Assembly: GCF_947497915.1 (NCBI RefSeq)
Contig: NZ_CANMIJ010000002.1
Span: 558,001 to 622,000, forward strand
Source: an uncultured Erythrobacter sp.
GTDB lineage: Bacteria > Pseudomonadota > Alphaproteobacteria > Sphingomonadales > Sphingomonadaceae
Direction: 5' to 3'
Length of the DNA stretch: 64,000 nt
Shown here: piece by piece, positions 36,348 through 45,893 of the stretch
Numbering within the stretch: position 1 is the first letter of the stretch
Layout: each line of letters begins with the position of its first letter
Translations under genes and position numbers: made by a program
The notes under the pieces: generated by a model
Databases searched by the model: none
Seen by the model: only the letters and a program-made list of their open reading frames with translations
What the model was told of the DNA's origin: nothing

Positions 36348-37393
36348 AAAAATATGCACTTTGGGGTGGCATGGCGTTTGCGCTCGTCGTTCTCGTCTTA
36401 TCCATCACCAATGCCAGCTGGCTCGCCCCGTATCCCGCGGGCGCTCCCAAACAGATTACGCACCGTGCCTTTGCGCCGCAAGTGCGCCAAGCGTGGGAAG
36501 AGGGTTGCCTCGCCACCCGAATCGAAACACCGTATCACCGCCACTTGCCCAACACCCGCGACAGCATTTTGCGCGCGGACCGGATGGGCGGCTGGATGAT
36601 CGAAGTCGACGCGCAATTGACCGGCGATGGCGAAATTGTGCTGCTGACGGAAGACAATCTCGACTGCGCGACCGATGGAACGGGTTTGGTCGGCGAGACC
36701 GCGCTCGCCGATATCCAGACACTGGATGCAGGCTATGGCTATCAAGTTCAGGATGAGGCCGGCACGCGTTATCCGTTTCGCGGCAAAGGCGCTGTGATCC
36801 CGACTCTGGGCGAGATTGCCCGCGCAATCCCGCGTCAGGCGCGCTTGATGGTGCATTTGAAAAGCGATGATCTCGCCCTCGCCGATGGGGTTGCAAAGGC
36901 CCTTAAGGCCATTGACCGCGACCCGCAGAAAACCGGCGATGCCTTCTACGGCAGCGCCGCCGGAGTAGCGCGGATCAAAGAGCTCTATCCCGATGTTTGG
37001 GCATTCAACCCTGAACAGGCGCGCCAGTGCACCGCCGATTACACGCTAACCGGATGGACCGGCATGGTCCCGTCATCCTGCGAAAATGGCACCATGATTA
37101 TCGCGCTGGATGATCAGTCGCTGCTTTGGGGTTGGCCCAACCGTCTGATCGCGCGACTTGAGGGAGCAGGCGCAGAAATCCTGATCGAGGCACCCGGCAT
37201 CGCTGCCACCAGCGAGGTAAACGGTGTCGACCTGCCCGAACAGCTCACCGAAATTCCCAGCTCGTTTAACGGCTATGTCTGGACCGATGACGCATTCACA
37301 ACGCTGCCCGCGCTCATCCCCAGTTTCGACCGCCGCACTCAGAAAGAAATCGACGCAAGCCAGGCCGCGTTGGAGCGTCGCCGCGCACAATAA
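36344..37393 (+). CDS. Divergent glycerophosphodiester phosphodiesterase-like protein
   Basis: The 349-residue protein begins with a signal anchor (residues about 4-22). The GDPD family is recognised from THRAF, IEVDAQLTGDGEIVLL, GTGLVGETALADIQTLDAG and IPTLGEIA. The first catalytic His-Arg and the E/D pair of IEVDAQ are retained, but the usual second His in the HD motif is replaced by LLTEDNL. An extra stretch of about 25 residues also sits between THRAF and the NTRDSILRAD helix. It may be catalytically weak or a binding protein. It overlaps ribF (ATGA) and precedes ileS by 71 bases. Confidence 0.7.
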   Translation: MKKYALWGGMAFALVVLVLSITNASWLAPYPAGAPKQITHRAFAPQVRQAWEEGCLATRIETPYHRHLPNTRDSILRADRMGGWMIEVDAQLTGDGEIVLLTEDNLDCATDGTGLVGETALADIQTLDAGYGYQVQDEAGTRYPFRGKGAVIPTLGEIARAIPRQARLMVHLKSDDLALADGVAKALKAIDRDPQKTGDAFYGSAAGVARIKELYPDVWAFNPEQARQCTADYTLTGWTGMVPSSCENGTMIIALDDQSLLWGWPNRLIARLEGAGAEILIEAPGIAATSEVNGVDLPEQLTEIPSSFNGYVWTDDAFTTLPALIPSFDRRTQKEIDASQAALERRRAQ

Positions 37394-37464
37394 GGCGGCT
37401 CCCCTGCCAATGACGCGCAATATGGCTTTATCGCGGGCGCGGAATGCCCTAACGGCCAACCGCT

Positions 37465-40305
37465 ATGTCTGATCAAAAACGCGACCTTAAAGATACGGTC
37501 TTCCTGCCGAAGACCGCGTTCCCGATGAAAGCCGGCCTTCCGCAAAAGGAACCGGGCATTGAGGCGCGCTGGCGCGAGATTGATTTGTACGCGAAATTGC
37601 GCGAGGCAAGAGCGGGCCGCGAGAAGTTCATCCTGCACGATGGGCCTCCCTATGCGAATGGCGATATGCATATCGGCCACGCGCTCAATCACATCCTGAA
37701 AGACACGGTCTGCCGCACGCAGAACCTGATGGGCAAAGACGCGCCCTATGTGCCGGGCTGGGATTGCCACGGCCTTCCGATTGAATGGAAGGTTGAGGAA
37801 AAATACCGCAAGAAAAAGCTCAATAAGGACGAGGTTCCCGCCAAGGAATTCCGCGCCGAATGCCGCGCTTATGCGCAGCAGTGGGTCGATACCCAGCGCG
37901 AGCAGCTGAAACGGCTGGGCATCATGGGCGATTGGGACAACCCCTATCTCACCATGGATTTTCAAGCCGAGGCGACAATTGTTGCCGAGCTGATGAAGTT
38001 TGCCGAGGCGGGCAATCTTTATCGCGGATCAAAGCCGATCATGTGGTCGCCAGTTGAGAAAACTGCTTTGGCCGAGGCCGAGGTTGAATATGAAGACCTG
38101 ACCGACAGCCCGCAGATCGATGTGGCGTTTGAGATCACCGAAAGCCCGATTGAGGAACTTGTCGGCGCGCATGCGGTGATCTGGACGACAACGCCGTGGA
38201 CGATTCCTGTCAATCAGGCTTTGGCTTATGGGGCTGATATCAGTTACGAGATCGTTGAGTATGGCGACCGTAAATATGTAATTGCTGCCGACCGCCAAGC
38301 AGATACAATGCGGCGATGGGGCTATGATCCCACCATTGATGGCGGCAAGTCTCATGGTGTCTTCAAGGGAAGTCTGCTTTTCACGAATGCTATCGCCAAG
38401 CACCCGATGGCAGACCGCTTCCCGGACAGTGAATTCTACACCAAGCCCCGTCCCTTCCTCGAAGGCGACTTTGTCACCACTGATAGCGGCACGGGCCTTG
38501 TCCATATGTCGCCCGATCATGGCGAGGATGATTTCGAGCTTTGCAAAGCCAACGGCATCAATCCCGTCTTCGCCGTGATGGACGATGGCCGCTACCGCGA
38601 TGATTGGGAATGGCTTGGCGCGAATGACACAGACGCCGATGGCAAAGAACGCCGCCGCGCTGTCATCAACAAACCCTTTAACGCGCCGGAAGGGCCGATC
38701 TGCTCCGACCTGCGCGAAGCGGGCGCGCTGCTTTCGGCCTCTGCCGATTACGCGCATTCCTACCCGCATTCATGGCGCTCCAAAGCCAAGGTGATTTATC
38801 GCTGCACACCGCAATGGTTTGTGCCGATGGACAAGGATCTGGCTGACGGCGGCACTCTGCGCAGCCGCGCCATGTCCGAAATCGAGCGGGTCGAGTTTAT
38901 CCCTGAAAAGGGTCAGAACCGCATCGGCTCCATGGTCGAAGGGCGTCCCGATTGGGTGCTTTCGCGTCAGCGCGCTTGGGGTGTGCCGATCACGCTGTTC
39001 GTGAAGCCGGATGGCACATACCTGCAAGACCCGGCGGTAAACGCGCGCGTTGTGGCCGCGGTTACCGAACAAGGCGTCGATGCATGGGACGAAGCGCGCA
39101 AAGCCGAATTCCTCGGCCCCGATCACAATCCAGACGAATACGAGATGGTCACCGACATTCTCGACGTATGGTTCGATAGCGGTTGCACCCACGCATTCGT
39201 GCTGGAAAGCGGACGCTGGCCCGATCTGCAATGGCCCGCCAACCTTTATCTCGAAGGCAGTGACCAGCACCGCGGCTGGTTCCAGTCCTCGCTGTTGCAA
39301 AGCTGCGCAACGCGGGGCCGCGCGCCCTATGATCAGGTGCTCACGCACGGCTTTACGATGGATAAAGCCGGCAAGAAAATGTCGAAGAGCCTCGGCAACA
39401 CGGTCAGCCCGATCAAAATCATGGAGCAAACCGGCGCGGACATTATCCGGCTATGGGCGCTGAGCGTGGACTTTACCGAAGATCACCGGATCGGCGATGA
39501 AATCCTTAAAGGCGTGGGCGATCAATATCGCCGCCTGCGCAACACGTTCCGTTACCTGCTAGGCGCGCTTGACGGCTTTATCGGCGATATGTCCGATGGC
39601 AGCGAAATCCCCGAGCTTGAGCTGTACGTTCTCTCACTGTTGAGCGATCTCGACAGCAAGCTGCGCAAAGCGGCGGACGAATACGATTTCAACACATACA
39701 CCCGCCTGCTGGTCGATTTCTGCAATGAAGACCTCAGCGCGTTCTTCTTCGATATCCGCAAAGACACGCTCTATTGCGACGGGCCGGGTTCCACGACCCG
39801 CAATGCGTATCGCACCGTGCTCGACCTGCTGTTCCACGCGCTGGTCCGCTATGCCGCGCCGGTGTTGGTCTTCACCGCAGAAGAAGTGTGGCAGACCCGC
39901 TATCCCGAAGACGGCGAGCAGGAAGGCAGCGTTCACCTGCTCGAATGGCCGAGCGTGCCAGCCGTGCCTGCTGACGCCGAGAAATGGGAAAAGCTGCGCG
40001 CACTTCGCGAACGCGTGACCGAAGCCATCGAGCCCCTGCGCCGCGAAAAGACGATCCGTTCTAGCAACGAAGCTGTCGTCACCGTGCCCGCCGATGCGGT
40101 GCCGGACGGCGTTACCGACGAACAGCTCGCCGAATTGTTCATTACAGGTGCAGTCACACGCGGCCAAGGCGATGACGTGATCGTAGCCAAATCAACAGAC
40201 AGCAAATGCGGCCGCTGCTGGCGTCTGCTGCCCGACGTGCCCGAAGACGGCGCGCTGTGCGGCCGGTGTGACAGCGTCGTGTCCGCACTGGATGCAGCTG
40301 AATGA
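37465..40305 (+). CDS. ileS: Isoleucyl-tRNA synthetase
   Basis: This 946-residue class Ia enzyme charges tRNA-Ile. HIGH is at residues 69-72 (PPYANGDMHIGHAL), KMSKS at 638-642, and the C-terminal zinc site is CGRCWRLLPDVPEDG followed by CGRCDSVV. An editing domain with TTTPWTIPVNQ is present. The stop overlaps the lspA start (ATGA). This ribF...ileS-lspA order is widespread. Confidence 0.98.
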   Translation: MSDQKRDLKDTVFLPKTAFPMKAGLPQKEPGIEARWREIDLYAKLREARAGREKFILHDGPPYANGDMHIGHALNHILKDTVCRTQNLMGKDAPYVPGWDCHGLPIEWKVEEKYRKKKLNKDEVPAKEFRAECRAYAQQWVDTQREQLKRLGIMGDWDNPYLTMDFQAEATIVAELMKFAEAGNLYRGSKPIMWSPVEKTALAEAEVEYEDLTDSPQIDVAFEITESPIEELVGAHAVIWTTTPWTIPVNQALAYGADISYEIVEYGDRKYVIAADRQADTMRRWGYDPTIDGGKSHGVFKGSLLFTNAIAKHPMADRFPDSEFYTKPRPFLEGDFVTTDSGTGLVHMSPDHGEDDFELCKANGINPVFAVMDDGRYRDDWEWLGANDTDADGKERRRAVINKPFNAPEGPICSDLREAGALLSASADYAHSYPHSWRSKAKVIYRCTPQWFVPMDKDLADGGTLRSRAMSEIERVEFIPEKGQNRIGSMVEGRPDWVLSRQRAWGVPITLFVKPDGTYLQDPAVNARVVAAVTEQGVDAWDEARKAEFLGPDHNPDEYEMVTDILDVWFDSGCTHAFVLESGRWPDLQWPANLYLEGSDQHRGWFQSSLLQSCATRGRAPYDQVLTHGFTMDKAGKKMSKSLGNTVSPIKIMEQTGADIIRLWALSVDFTEDHRIGDEILKGVGDQYRRLRNTFRYLLGALDGFIGDMSDGSEIPELELYVLSLLSDLDSKLRKAADEYDFNTYTRLLVDFCNEDLSAFFFDIRKDTLYCDGPGSTTRNAYRTVLDLLFHALVRYAAPVLVFTAEEVWQTRYPEDGEQEGSVHLLEWPSVPAVPADAEKWEKLRALRERVTEAIEPLRREKTIRSSNEAVVTVPADAVPDGVTDEQLAELFITGAVTRGQGDDVIVAKSTDSKCGRCWRLLPDVPEDGALCGRCDSVVSALDAAE

Positions 40306-40835
40306 GCGGTATTTTCACTCGTAACCGGCTGATCGGCCTAGGATTTGCTGCGCTCATCGCAATCATTGACCAGGCGATCAAAGCCTATGTGACGGTCACT
40401 CTGGGTATCAACGAGATCGGCGACAAGATGGATTTGCTGCCGTTTTTCGACCTCACCTATACCGAGAATCGTGGCATTTCGCTGGGGATGCTTCAGGCGA
40501 CCAATATGGAAATGCGCTGGCTGCTTGTGCTGATGACGGCGACGATTGCGCTGATTGTGTTCATCTGGATGCTGCGGGAAAAGCTGCTTGGCGATATCCT
40601 TGGCCTTGCGATGATCCTGGGCGGTGCCATTGGCAATATCTATGATCGCTATGCGTTCGGCTATGTCATCGACTTTGCCGATTTCCACATTGGGGACTTT
40701 CGCCCCTTCCTTATTTTCAACGTCGCCGATGCTGCTATCACCATCGGCGTTCTGATCATCCTTGCGCGCAGCTTGTTCATGAGCGAAAAGGACGACAACG
40801 AACTGGACGCATCAGGCGTCCCATCGGAGAATTGA
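40302..40835 (+). CDS. lspA: Lipoprotein signal peptidase
   Basis: The 177-residue SPase II has four membrane helices. It includes YTENRGISLGML, GGAIGNIYDR, and the aspartate pair D124 (YVIDF) and D143 (NVAD). It removes signal peptides ahead of the lipid-bearing Cys of prolipoproteins, several of which (alkaline phosphatase, two small lipoproteins, OmpA protein, serine hydrolase) are encoded in this window. Confidence 0.96.
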   Translation: MSGIFTRNRLIGLGFAALIAIIDQAIKAYVTVTLGINEIGDKMDLLPFFDLTYTENRGISLGMLQATNMEMRWLLVLMTATIALIVFIWMLREKLLGDILGLAMILGGAIGNIYDRYAFGYVIDFADFHIGDFRPFLIFNVADAAITIGVLIILARSLFMSEKDDNELDASGVPSEN

Positions 40836-40837
40836 AT

Positions 40838-41248
40838 ATGCGTAAGCTGAAAACTGTCATTCTGCTCACCTCTGGCAGCGCCATGCTCGCTGCGTGCGGC
40901 GGCAGCGGGATTTTCAACCGCGATCGTCCCGATGAATTCGCTGTTCAGCGTCAGGCTCCGCTGGTTGTTCCGCCTGATTTCAGCCTGCAGCCGCCAGCTC
41001 CCGGCGCGCCGCGTCCAGCCGAAGGCACCGCGCAAGAACAGGCGCTTGACGCTCTGTTTGGCGGCCCGGCAGCTCGCAGCGAGATCGAGAAAAGCGCGCT
41101 TAACCGCGCCGGCGCCGCAGCACCGGGCATCCGCAGCCAAGTTGGCGATCCGGGTACGAACACGGTCGCCAAAGGCCGCGTAACCCGCGACATCATCGCC
41201 GCACCGGAAGGCGACGGACAAGCAGCGCAGACTGTTATACCTTCTTGA
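40838..41248 (+). CDS. DUF3035 lipoprotein
   Basis: The 136-residue product has a lipobox near C19 (SAMLAACGGSG), then a DRPDEFAVQRQAPLVVPPDF segment and a Pro/Ala-rich, proline-turned tail typical of DUF3035. Such genes follow lspA in many alphaproteobacteria. The ATG at 40838 is preferred over the TTG at 40832. Its role is unknown; outer-membrane assembly has been proposed for related proteins in general terms. It is followed by the second three-hairpin element. Confidence 0.85.
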   Translation: MRKLKTVILLTSGSAMLAACGGSGIFNRDRPDEFAVQRQAPLVVPPDFSLQPPAPGAPRPAEGTAQEQALDALFGGPAARSEIEKSALNRAGAAAPGIRSQVGDPGTNTVAKGRVTRDIIAAPEGDGQAAQTVIPS

Positions 41249-41252
41249 TTTT

Positions 41253-41326
41253 CGCGCCCTATCCAGGGTGCGACTTCCTCGCATAAGCCCGGGCGGCCGG
41301 TCGGCCTTGCGAAACCTATCGGTTTC
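41253..41326. repeat. Three-hairpin intergenic repeat, copy 2
   Basis: Three hairpins lie between the DUF3035 and CorC-type genes: CGCGCCCT/AGGGTGCG (41253-41272, one G-U), GGCC-GGTC-GGCC (41295-41306), and GAAACC/GGTTTC (41311-41326). The core CGGGC GGCC GGTC GGCC TTGCG equals copy 1 (18626-18647) except for two bases that swap a C-G for a G-C pair in the stem. It differs in the first and third hairpins, which keep pairing but not sequence. Confidence 0.7.
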
Positions 41327-41407
41327 GAACCAGCATTGATTCTCAGGATCGCTGCGGAGCGCAATGCGGCGCAATCACGCGATGAATGGCGCGCCTAAAG
41401 CAAAACG

Positions 41408-42775
41408 TTATTCGGTTTCGGCGTTATCTTCGCGTGTGACCAGAATCTGATCGATCCGGCGGTTGTCCATATCGACCACTTCAAAACGCCAACCTTGGTC
41501 GGAAAAGGTTTCTCCCGCGACCGGCAGGCGCTTCATCACTGACAGGGCATAGCCCGCAGCGGTGCCAAACTCGCGATCATCGCCATATTCAAGGCCAAGC
41601 CTGTCAGCGAGAGCATCCGCGTTTAGCGCGCCCGACACCATCAGCGATCCGTCCGTGCATTCGATAATCTGCGGCGTATCGCCCTGATCTTTATCGCTGG
41701 CAAAATTGCCTGCAATTGCCGTCAGCAGATCGACCGGCGTTACGATCCCTTCGAAATGGCCGTATTCGTCATGGACGACAGCCATCGCGATATCGGAGGC
41801 CTGCAGCACCCGAAGCGCGTCCATCGCGTCCAGTTGATCCGGCACCACTTCGCCTTTGATCATCATATCGCGGATAGCGACAGTTTTTCCCTCGACCAGC
41901 GCCGCGAGCACTTCGCGCACTTTCACGATACCCAGAATCGCGTCGGGCGACCCTTCGGCCACTGGCAGTAATGAGTGCGGGCTTTCCTCAATCGTCTGGC
42001 GGATTTGCGCGGTATCTGCGTCCGCTTCGATCCAGTCGATCTCGGTCCGCGGTGTCATCATTTCGCGCACGGGCCGCTCGGCAAGGCGCACAACGCCTGT
42101 CAAAATCTGGCTCTGCTCAGCTTCGATTACGCCCGATCGCGTCGCATCTGCAAAGATCATCTGCAGCTCCTGCGCTGTGACAGAACTTTGCCCTTTATTG
42201 CGAATACCGAACAGCGCAATAATACCAGCTGACGAGGTGTCGAGCACCCACACAAGCGGCGCCGCGATCCGCGCAAGGAGATCCATAGGGCGCGCCATAA
42301 TAAGCGATATCGGAATGGCAGAGCGCAGCGCGAGCTGCTTCGGCACAAGCTCGCCCACTACGAGACTGAAATAGGTTGTCACCGCGATCACCAGAGCAAA
42401 GCCCGCCTGATCGGCCATATCCGCCGATACGCCCAATGCGGCCAAACGCTCACCCACTGGGCCGCCTAAGCTAGCGCCGGAATACGCACCCGCGATGATA
42501 CCGATGAGGGTAATGCCGATTTGCACGGTTGAAAGGAACTTGCCCGGCTCTTCCGCCAGACGCAGGGCAATGTTCGCTCCGGCAGAGCCATCCTCTGCGC
42601 GGGCTTTCAATTTGGAGGTTTTCGCCGAAACAATCGCAAGTTCGGACATGGCAAACACGCCGTTGAGCACGATGAGCCCGGCGATAATAAACAGATCTGG
42701 CCAAGGAAACGGTGTCACGATTTTGTCGCTAGCACAAAAGCAGCCACATGCCAGCCAATCCTTCACACGGCTCAC
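41408..42775 (-). CDS. CNNM/CorC-type transporter (DUF21-CBS-CorC_HlyC)
   Basis: The 455-residue protein has an N-terminal DUF21 membrane domain (ALGL-like helices with SELAIVSAKTSKLKARAEDG), two CBS domains (around VREMMTPRTEIDWIEAD and VHDEYGHFEGIVTPVDLL) and a C-terminal CorC_HlyC domain. This architecture exports divalent cations such as Mg and Co. GTG at 42718 (start MTPFPWPD) is equally plausible and would remove a Cys-rich leader. Monocistronic on the minus strand. Confidence 0.9.
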   Translation of the reverse strand: MSRVKDWLACGCFCASDKIVTPFPWPDLFIIAGLIVLNGVFAMSELAIVSAKTSKLKARAEDGSAGANIALRLAEEPGKFLSTVQIGITLIGIIAGAYSGASLGGPVGERLAALGVSADMADQAGFALVIAVTTYFSLVVGELVPKQLALRSAIPISLIMARPMDLLARIAAPLVWVLDTSSAGIIALFGIRNKGQSSVTAQELQMIFADATRSGVIEAEQSQILTGVVRLAERPVREMMTPRTEIDWIEADADTAQIRQTIEESPHSLLPVAEGSPDAILGIVKVREVLAALVEGKTVAIRDMMIKGEVVPDQLDAMDALRVLQASDIAMAVVHDEYGHFEGIVTPVDLLTAIAGNFASDKDQGDTPQIIECTDGSLMVSGALNADALADRLGLEYGDDREFGTAAGYALSVMKRLPVAGETFSDQGWRFEVVDMDNRRIDQILVTREDNAETE

Positions 42776-42954
42776 CCAAATCAGGGGCTCGGCTCGGCTG
42801 CATCCTTTACAAGTCTATACGACCGGTTCAGCCTGCAGCAAACCGGATCGCCCCACTCGCAGCAAATTCAGTGACGACAAATATGGAACTCATAAGCGGC
42901 TGAAGGCTTGATTGAGTATCAGCTTGAACAACAAGCATCAGGAGGAGACAAATA

Positions 42955-43650
42955 ATGAAAACATCGCGTATCCTACTCTCTAGTACAGCAGCACTCGCCC
43001 TATTGGGCACCAGCGCGTGCGTTACCGATCCGAACACCGGCGAGCAGAAAGTTTCGCGCACCGGCATTGGCGCAGCGGTTGGCGGAACGCTTGGCTATTT
43101 GCTGGGCGGCGCAATTGGCGGTGATACTGCACGTATCATTGGCGCAGGTATCGGCGGCAGCGCAGGCGCTGTCGTTGGCAAACGTTTTGACGATCAAATC
43201 AAGGAGCTCGACGAGCAAACCGCAGGCAGCGGTGTTGACGTTGAAGAAGTCGGCGATGGCGACGCGATCCTCGTGCGCCTTCCAGACGGCGTTACGTTTG
43301 CGCGCGGATCATCCGACATCAATCCGGGCTTTTTCAACACGCTTGATACGGTTGCGGAAAGCCTGATCAAATATCCGAACAGCCTTATCGATGTGTACGG
43401 CTTTACCGACACGACAGGCAGCTCGGCATTGAACCAGCGGCTCTCCGAACAGCGCGCTCAATCCGTTGCCGATTACATCGCCGCGCGCGGTGTTGCACGC
43501 AGCCGCATGGAAACGCGCGGATTTGGTGAAGACTATGATCAACTGCGCGTGAAAACGGGCGACGGCGTTGACGAACCGCTGAACCGCCGCGTTGAGATCA
43601 AAATCATTCCGATCAGTCAGGAAGACGTGGAAGCCGCTCGCGGACAGTAA
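42955..43650 (+). CDS. OmpA-family lipoprotein (YiaD-like)
   Basis: The 231-residue product starts MKTSRILLSSTAALALLGTSAC with lipobox C22. A Gly-zipper region (about 38-75, such as GAAVGGTLGYLLGGAIGG and IGAGIGGSAGAVVGKR) follows, then a C-terminal OmpA peptidoglycan-binding domain with the VYGFTDTTGSSALNQRLSEQ and ETRGFGEDY motifs. It should link the outer membrane to peptidoglycan. The Shine-Dalgarno AGGAGGAG is very strong, and an intrinsic terminator follows, so it is probably expressed singly at a high level. Confidence 0.94.
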   Translation: MKTSRILLSSTAALALLGTSACVTDPNTGEQKVSRTGIGAAVGGTLGYLLGGAIGGDTARIIGAGIGGSAGAVVGKRFDDQIKELDEQTAGSGVDVEEVGDGDAILVRLPDGVTFARGSSDINPGFFNTLDTVAESLIKYPNSLIDVYGFTDTTGSSALNQRLSEQRAQSVADYIAARGVARSRMETRGFGEDYDQLRVKTGDGVDEPLNRRVEIKIIPISQEDVEAARGQ

Positions 43651-43679
43651 CTCGCGAAGGCTTGCCGAAACTTTGAGAG

Positions 43680-43708
43680 GGGCCGGTCCTGCGGGACTGG
43701 CCCTTTTT
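43680..43708 (+). terminator. Intrinsic terminator of the OmpA-family gene
   Basis: GGGCCGGTCC (43680-43689) pairs with GGACTGGCCC (43694-43703) in a 10-bp stem with one G-U, loop TGCG and a TTTTT tail. The tail overlaps the end of the convergent cysQ-like gene. Confidence 0.88.
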
Positions 43709-44483
43709 ATTTGAGCTCGTTTGCGCGGGTTTCGAGGCGTTTTACCGCGGCATCGTGAATACCGGGCGAGCACACCAGCACTCCGAAATCACGCGGGTCA
43801 TGTTTGTTATAGGCAAGCGGCTTGCCAAATGCGTCGGAAACCTCCGCGCCCGCCTCGCGTGCAATCAATGCAGCGGCGGCGATGTCCCATTCAAAGCCCC
43901 AGCGTAAAGTCGCGACCAGATCGGCGCGGTCATCGGCCACCATCGCGATACGCAAAGCGATCGAATTGGGCTTTTCAACCATGACGAGATCCGAATCGGC
44001 GCTGGGCAATTGATCGATCGGCACACGCGCGCCGGAAAATTCCTGCCGCGTACTCGCGCTGAGCGCTCTCTCATTCAAAGTCGCGCCCTGTCCGGCCACC
44101 GCGCACCATACCTCACCGCGCGCAGGCGCGACCAGAATGCCTATCAGAGGCTTGCCCGCGCTCACCAAAGCCACAGAAACTGCCCAGCCTGGCCTTCCGG
44201 CGACAAAATCGCGAGTCCCGTCAATCGGATCGACCAGCCATAATAAGCCGCTTTCCGTGCGCGCTTTGTCGTCAATAGTCTCCTCCGACAGCCAGCCGGC
44301 AGAGGGCAGCAAAGCGGCCAGTTCGCGGCGGAGAAAGCGGTCGACCTCCAAATCCGATTCGCTGACAGGGTTGCCGGGGGTCTTGTCCCAGCTTTCCAAA
44401 GCGTGGCCATCCCCCGGCCAACGCGCATGCGCTATCCGTCCCGCTTCGCGAACAATCCCCAGAAGGCGGTCTTTATCTATCAT
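43707..44483 (-). CDS. cysQ: 3'(2'),5'-bisphosphate nucleotidase CysQ/inositol monophosphatase-like
   Basis: This 258-residue phosphatase has the metal-binding motifs SESDLEVDRFLR, WLVDPIDGTRDFVAG and WDIAAAALIAREAG. The pairing of GTRDF and WDIAAAA points to the CysQ side of the IMPase family, removing 3'-phosphoadenosine phosphate. Activity on inositol phosphates is an alternative. It is convergent with the OmpA gene. Confidence 0.88.
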   Translation of the reverse strand: MIDKDRLLGIVREAGRIAHARWPGDGHALESWDKTPGNPVSESDLEVDRFLRRELAALLPSAGWLSEETIDDKARTESGLLWLVDPIDGTRDFVAGRPGWAVSVALVSAGKPLIGILVAPARGEVWCAVAGQGATLNERALSASTRQEFSGARVPIDQLPSADSDLVMVEKPNSIALRIAMVADDRADLVATLRWGFEWDIAAAALIAREAGAEVSDAFGKPLAYNKHDPRDFGVLVCSPGIHDAAVKRLETRANELK

Positions 44484-44614
44484 TGGCCCTGTCTATCCTG
44501 ATACTGATTGTGTTGCAGGTGCTCTCTCCACTTTTCAAGTCGCGCGAACCTGCCTAGGGCATGCATCAACACTTCTCTCTCGATAATACGAATACAACAA
44601 GGGATCACGACGAC

Positions 44615-45829
44615 ATGAACGTCCATGAATATCAGGCCAAGGAACTGCTGAAGGAATACGGGATCGCAATTCCTGCCGGCCACGCCGCTTTGACTGTCGA
44701 AGAGGCCGTCGAAGGCGCGAAGAAACTGCCCGGGCCGCTTTATGTTGTTAAGGCGCAAATCCACGCTGGCGGCCGCGGCAAAGGCAAATTCAAAGAACTC
44801 GCTGAAGATGCCAAAGGCGGCGTTCGCCTCGCATTCTCGCTCGACGATGTTGAAAGCCATGCGAAAGAAATGCTGGGCAACACGCTGGTGACCATCCAGA
44901 CCGGCGATGAAGGCAAGCAGGTTAACCGCCTCTATGTCACCGACGGTGTCGATATTGAGAGCGAATATTACCTCGCCATGCTCGTAGACCGCGCCACTGG
45001 CCAGGTCGCAATGGTTGCTTCAACCGAAGGCGGCATGGACATCGAAGACGTGGCGCATGAAACGCCTGAGAAAATCACCACGATCACAATTGATCCGGCG
45101 CAGGGCTTTATGCCGCATCACGCGCGCGCGGTTGCGTTCGCGCTGAACCTGTCGGGTGATCTCAACAAACAGTGCCAAAAGCTCGCTAAGCAGCTCTATG
45201 ATGCGTTCATGTCGAGCGATTGCGAAATGCTCGAGATCAACCCGCTGGTTGAAACCAAGCCAGACGCAGACGGCAACGCTTCGCTGCTCGTGCTCGACAC
45301 CAAGATGAGCTTTGATGGCAATGCGCTGTACCGTCACAAGACTATCGAAGCGATGCGCGACGAGACCGAAGAAGATCCGGCCGAAGTCGAAGCATCACAA
45401 TATGACCTTGCTTACATCAAGCTCGATGGGAATATCGGCTGCATGGTCAACGGCGCGGGCCTTGCCATGGCGACGATGGATATCATCAAGCTGAACGGCG
45501 CATTCCCTGCCAACTTCCTCGACGTTGGCGGCGGCGCGACCACCGAAAAAGTGACCGCTGCCTTCAAGATTATCCTCAAAGATCCAGCTGTCGAGGGTAT
45601 CCTCGTCAACATCTTTGGCGGCATCATGAAATGCGACATCATCGCCGATGGTATCGTTCAGGCGGCGAAGGAAGTGAACCTGTCGGTTCCGCTTGTCGTC
45701 CGCCTCGAAGGGACCAACGTGCAGGCTGGTAAAGACATCTTGGCCAATTCTGGCCTGCCTATCGTTGCAGCCGACGATCTGGGCGACGCGGCGAAGAAAA
45801 TCGTCGCAGAGGTCAAGCAAGCGGCGTAA
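44615..45829 (+). CDS. sucC: Succinyl-CoA ligase (ADP-forming) subunit beta
   Basis: The 404-residue TCA-cycle subunit starts [16 protein letters not shown], has the ATP-grasp [18 protein letters not shown] and the C-terminal [20 protein letters not shown]. It makes ATP (or GTP) from succinyl-CoA together with SucD. sucD is not adjacent or elsewhere in the window; in sphingomonads it usually lies with odhA/odhB, from memory. The start at 44615 is chosen over 44561. It is followed by a terminator. Confidence 0.97.
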   Translation: MNVHEYQAKELLKEYGIAIPAGHAALTVEEAVEGAKKLPGPLYVVKAQIHAGGRGKGKFKELAEDAKGGVRLAFSLDDVESHAKEMLGNTLVTIQTGDEGKQVNRLYVTDGVDIESEYYLAMLVDRATGQVAMVASTEGGMDIEDVAHETPEKITTITIDPAQGFMPHHARAVAFALNLSGDLNKQCQKLAKQLYDAFMSSDCEMLEINPLVETKPDADGNASLLVLDTKMSFDGNALYRHKTIEAMRDETEEDPAEVEASQYDLAYIKLDGNIGCMVNGAGLAMATMDIIKLNGAFPANFLDVGGGATTEKVTAAFKIILKDPAVEGILVNIFGGIMKCDIIADGIVQAAKEVNLSVPLVVRLEGTNVQAGKDILANSGLPIVAADDLGDAAKKIVAEVKQAA

Positions 45830-45854
45830 ATCGCTTCGCTTTTACAATTACAAG

Positions 45855-45889
45855 AAGGCCGCGCTGGTGAAATTCGGTGCGGCCTTTTT
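45855..45889 (+). terminator. Intrinsic terminator of sucC
   Basis: AAGGCCGC (45855-45862) pairs with GCGGCCTT (45879-45886) over a 16-base loop, with TTTTT at 45885-45889. It sits just before the end of the convergent lipocalin-like gene. Confidence 0.85.
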
Positions 45890-45893
45890 GATC

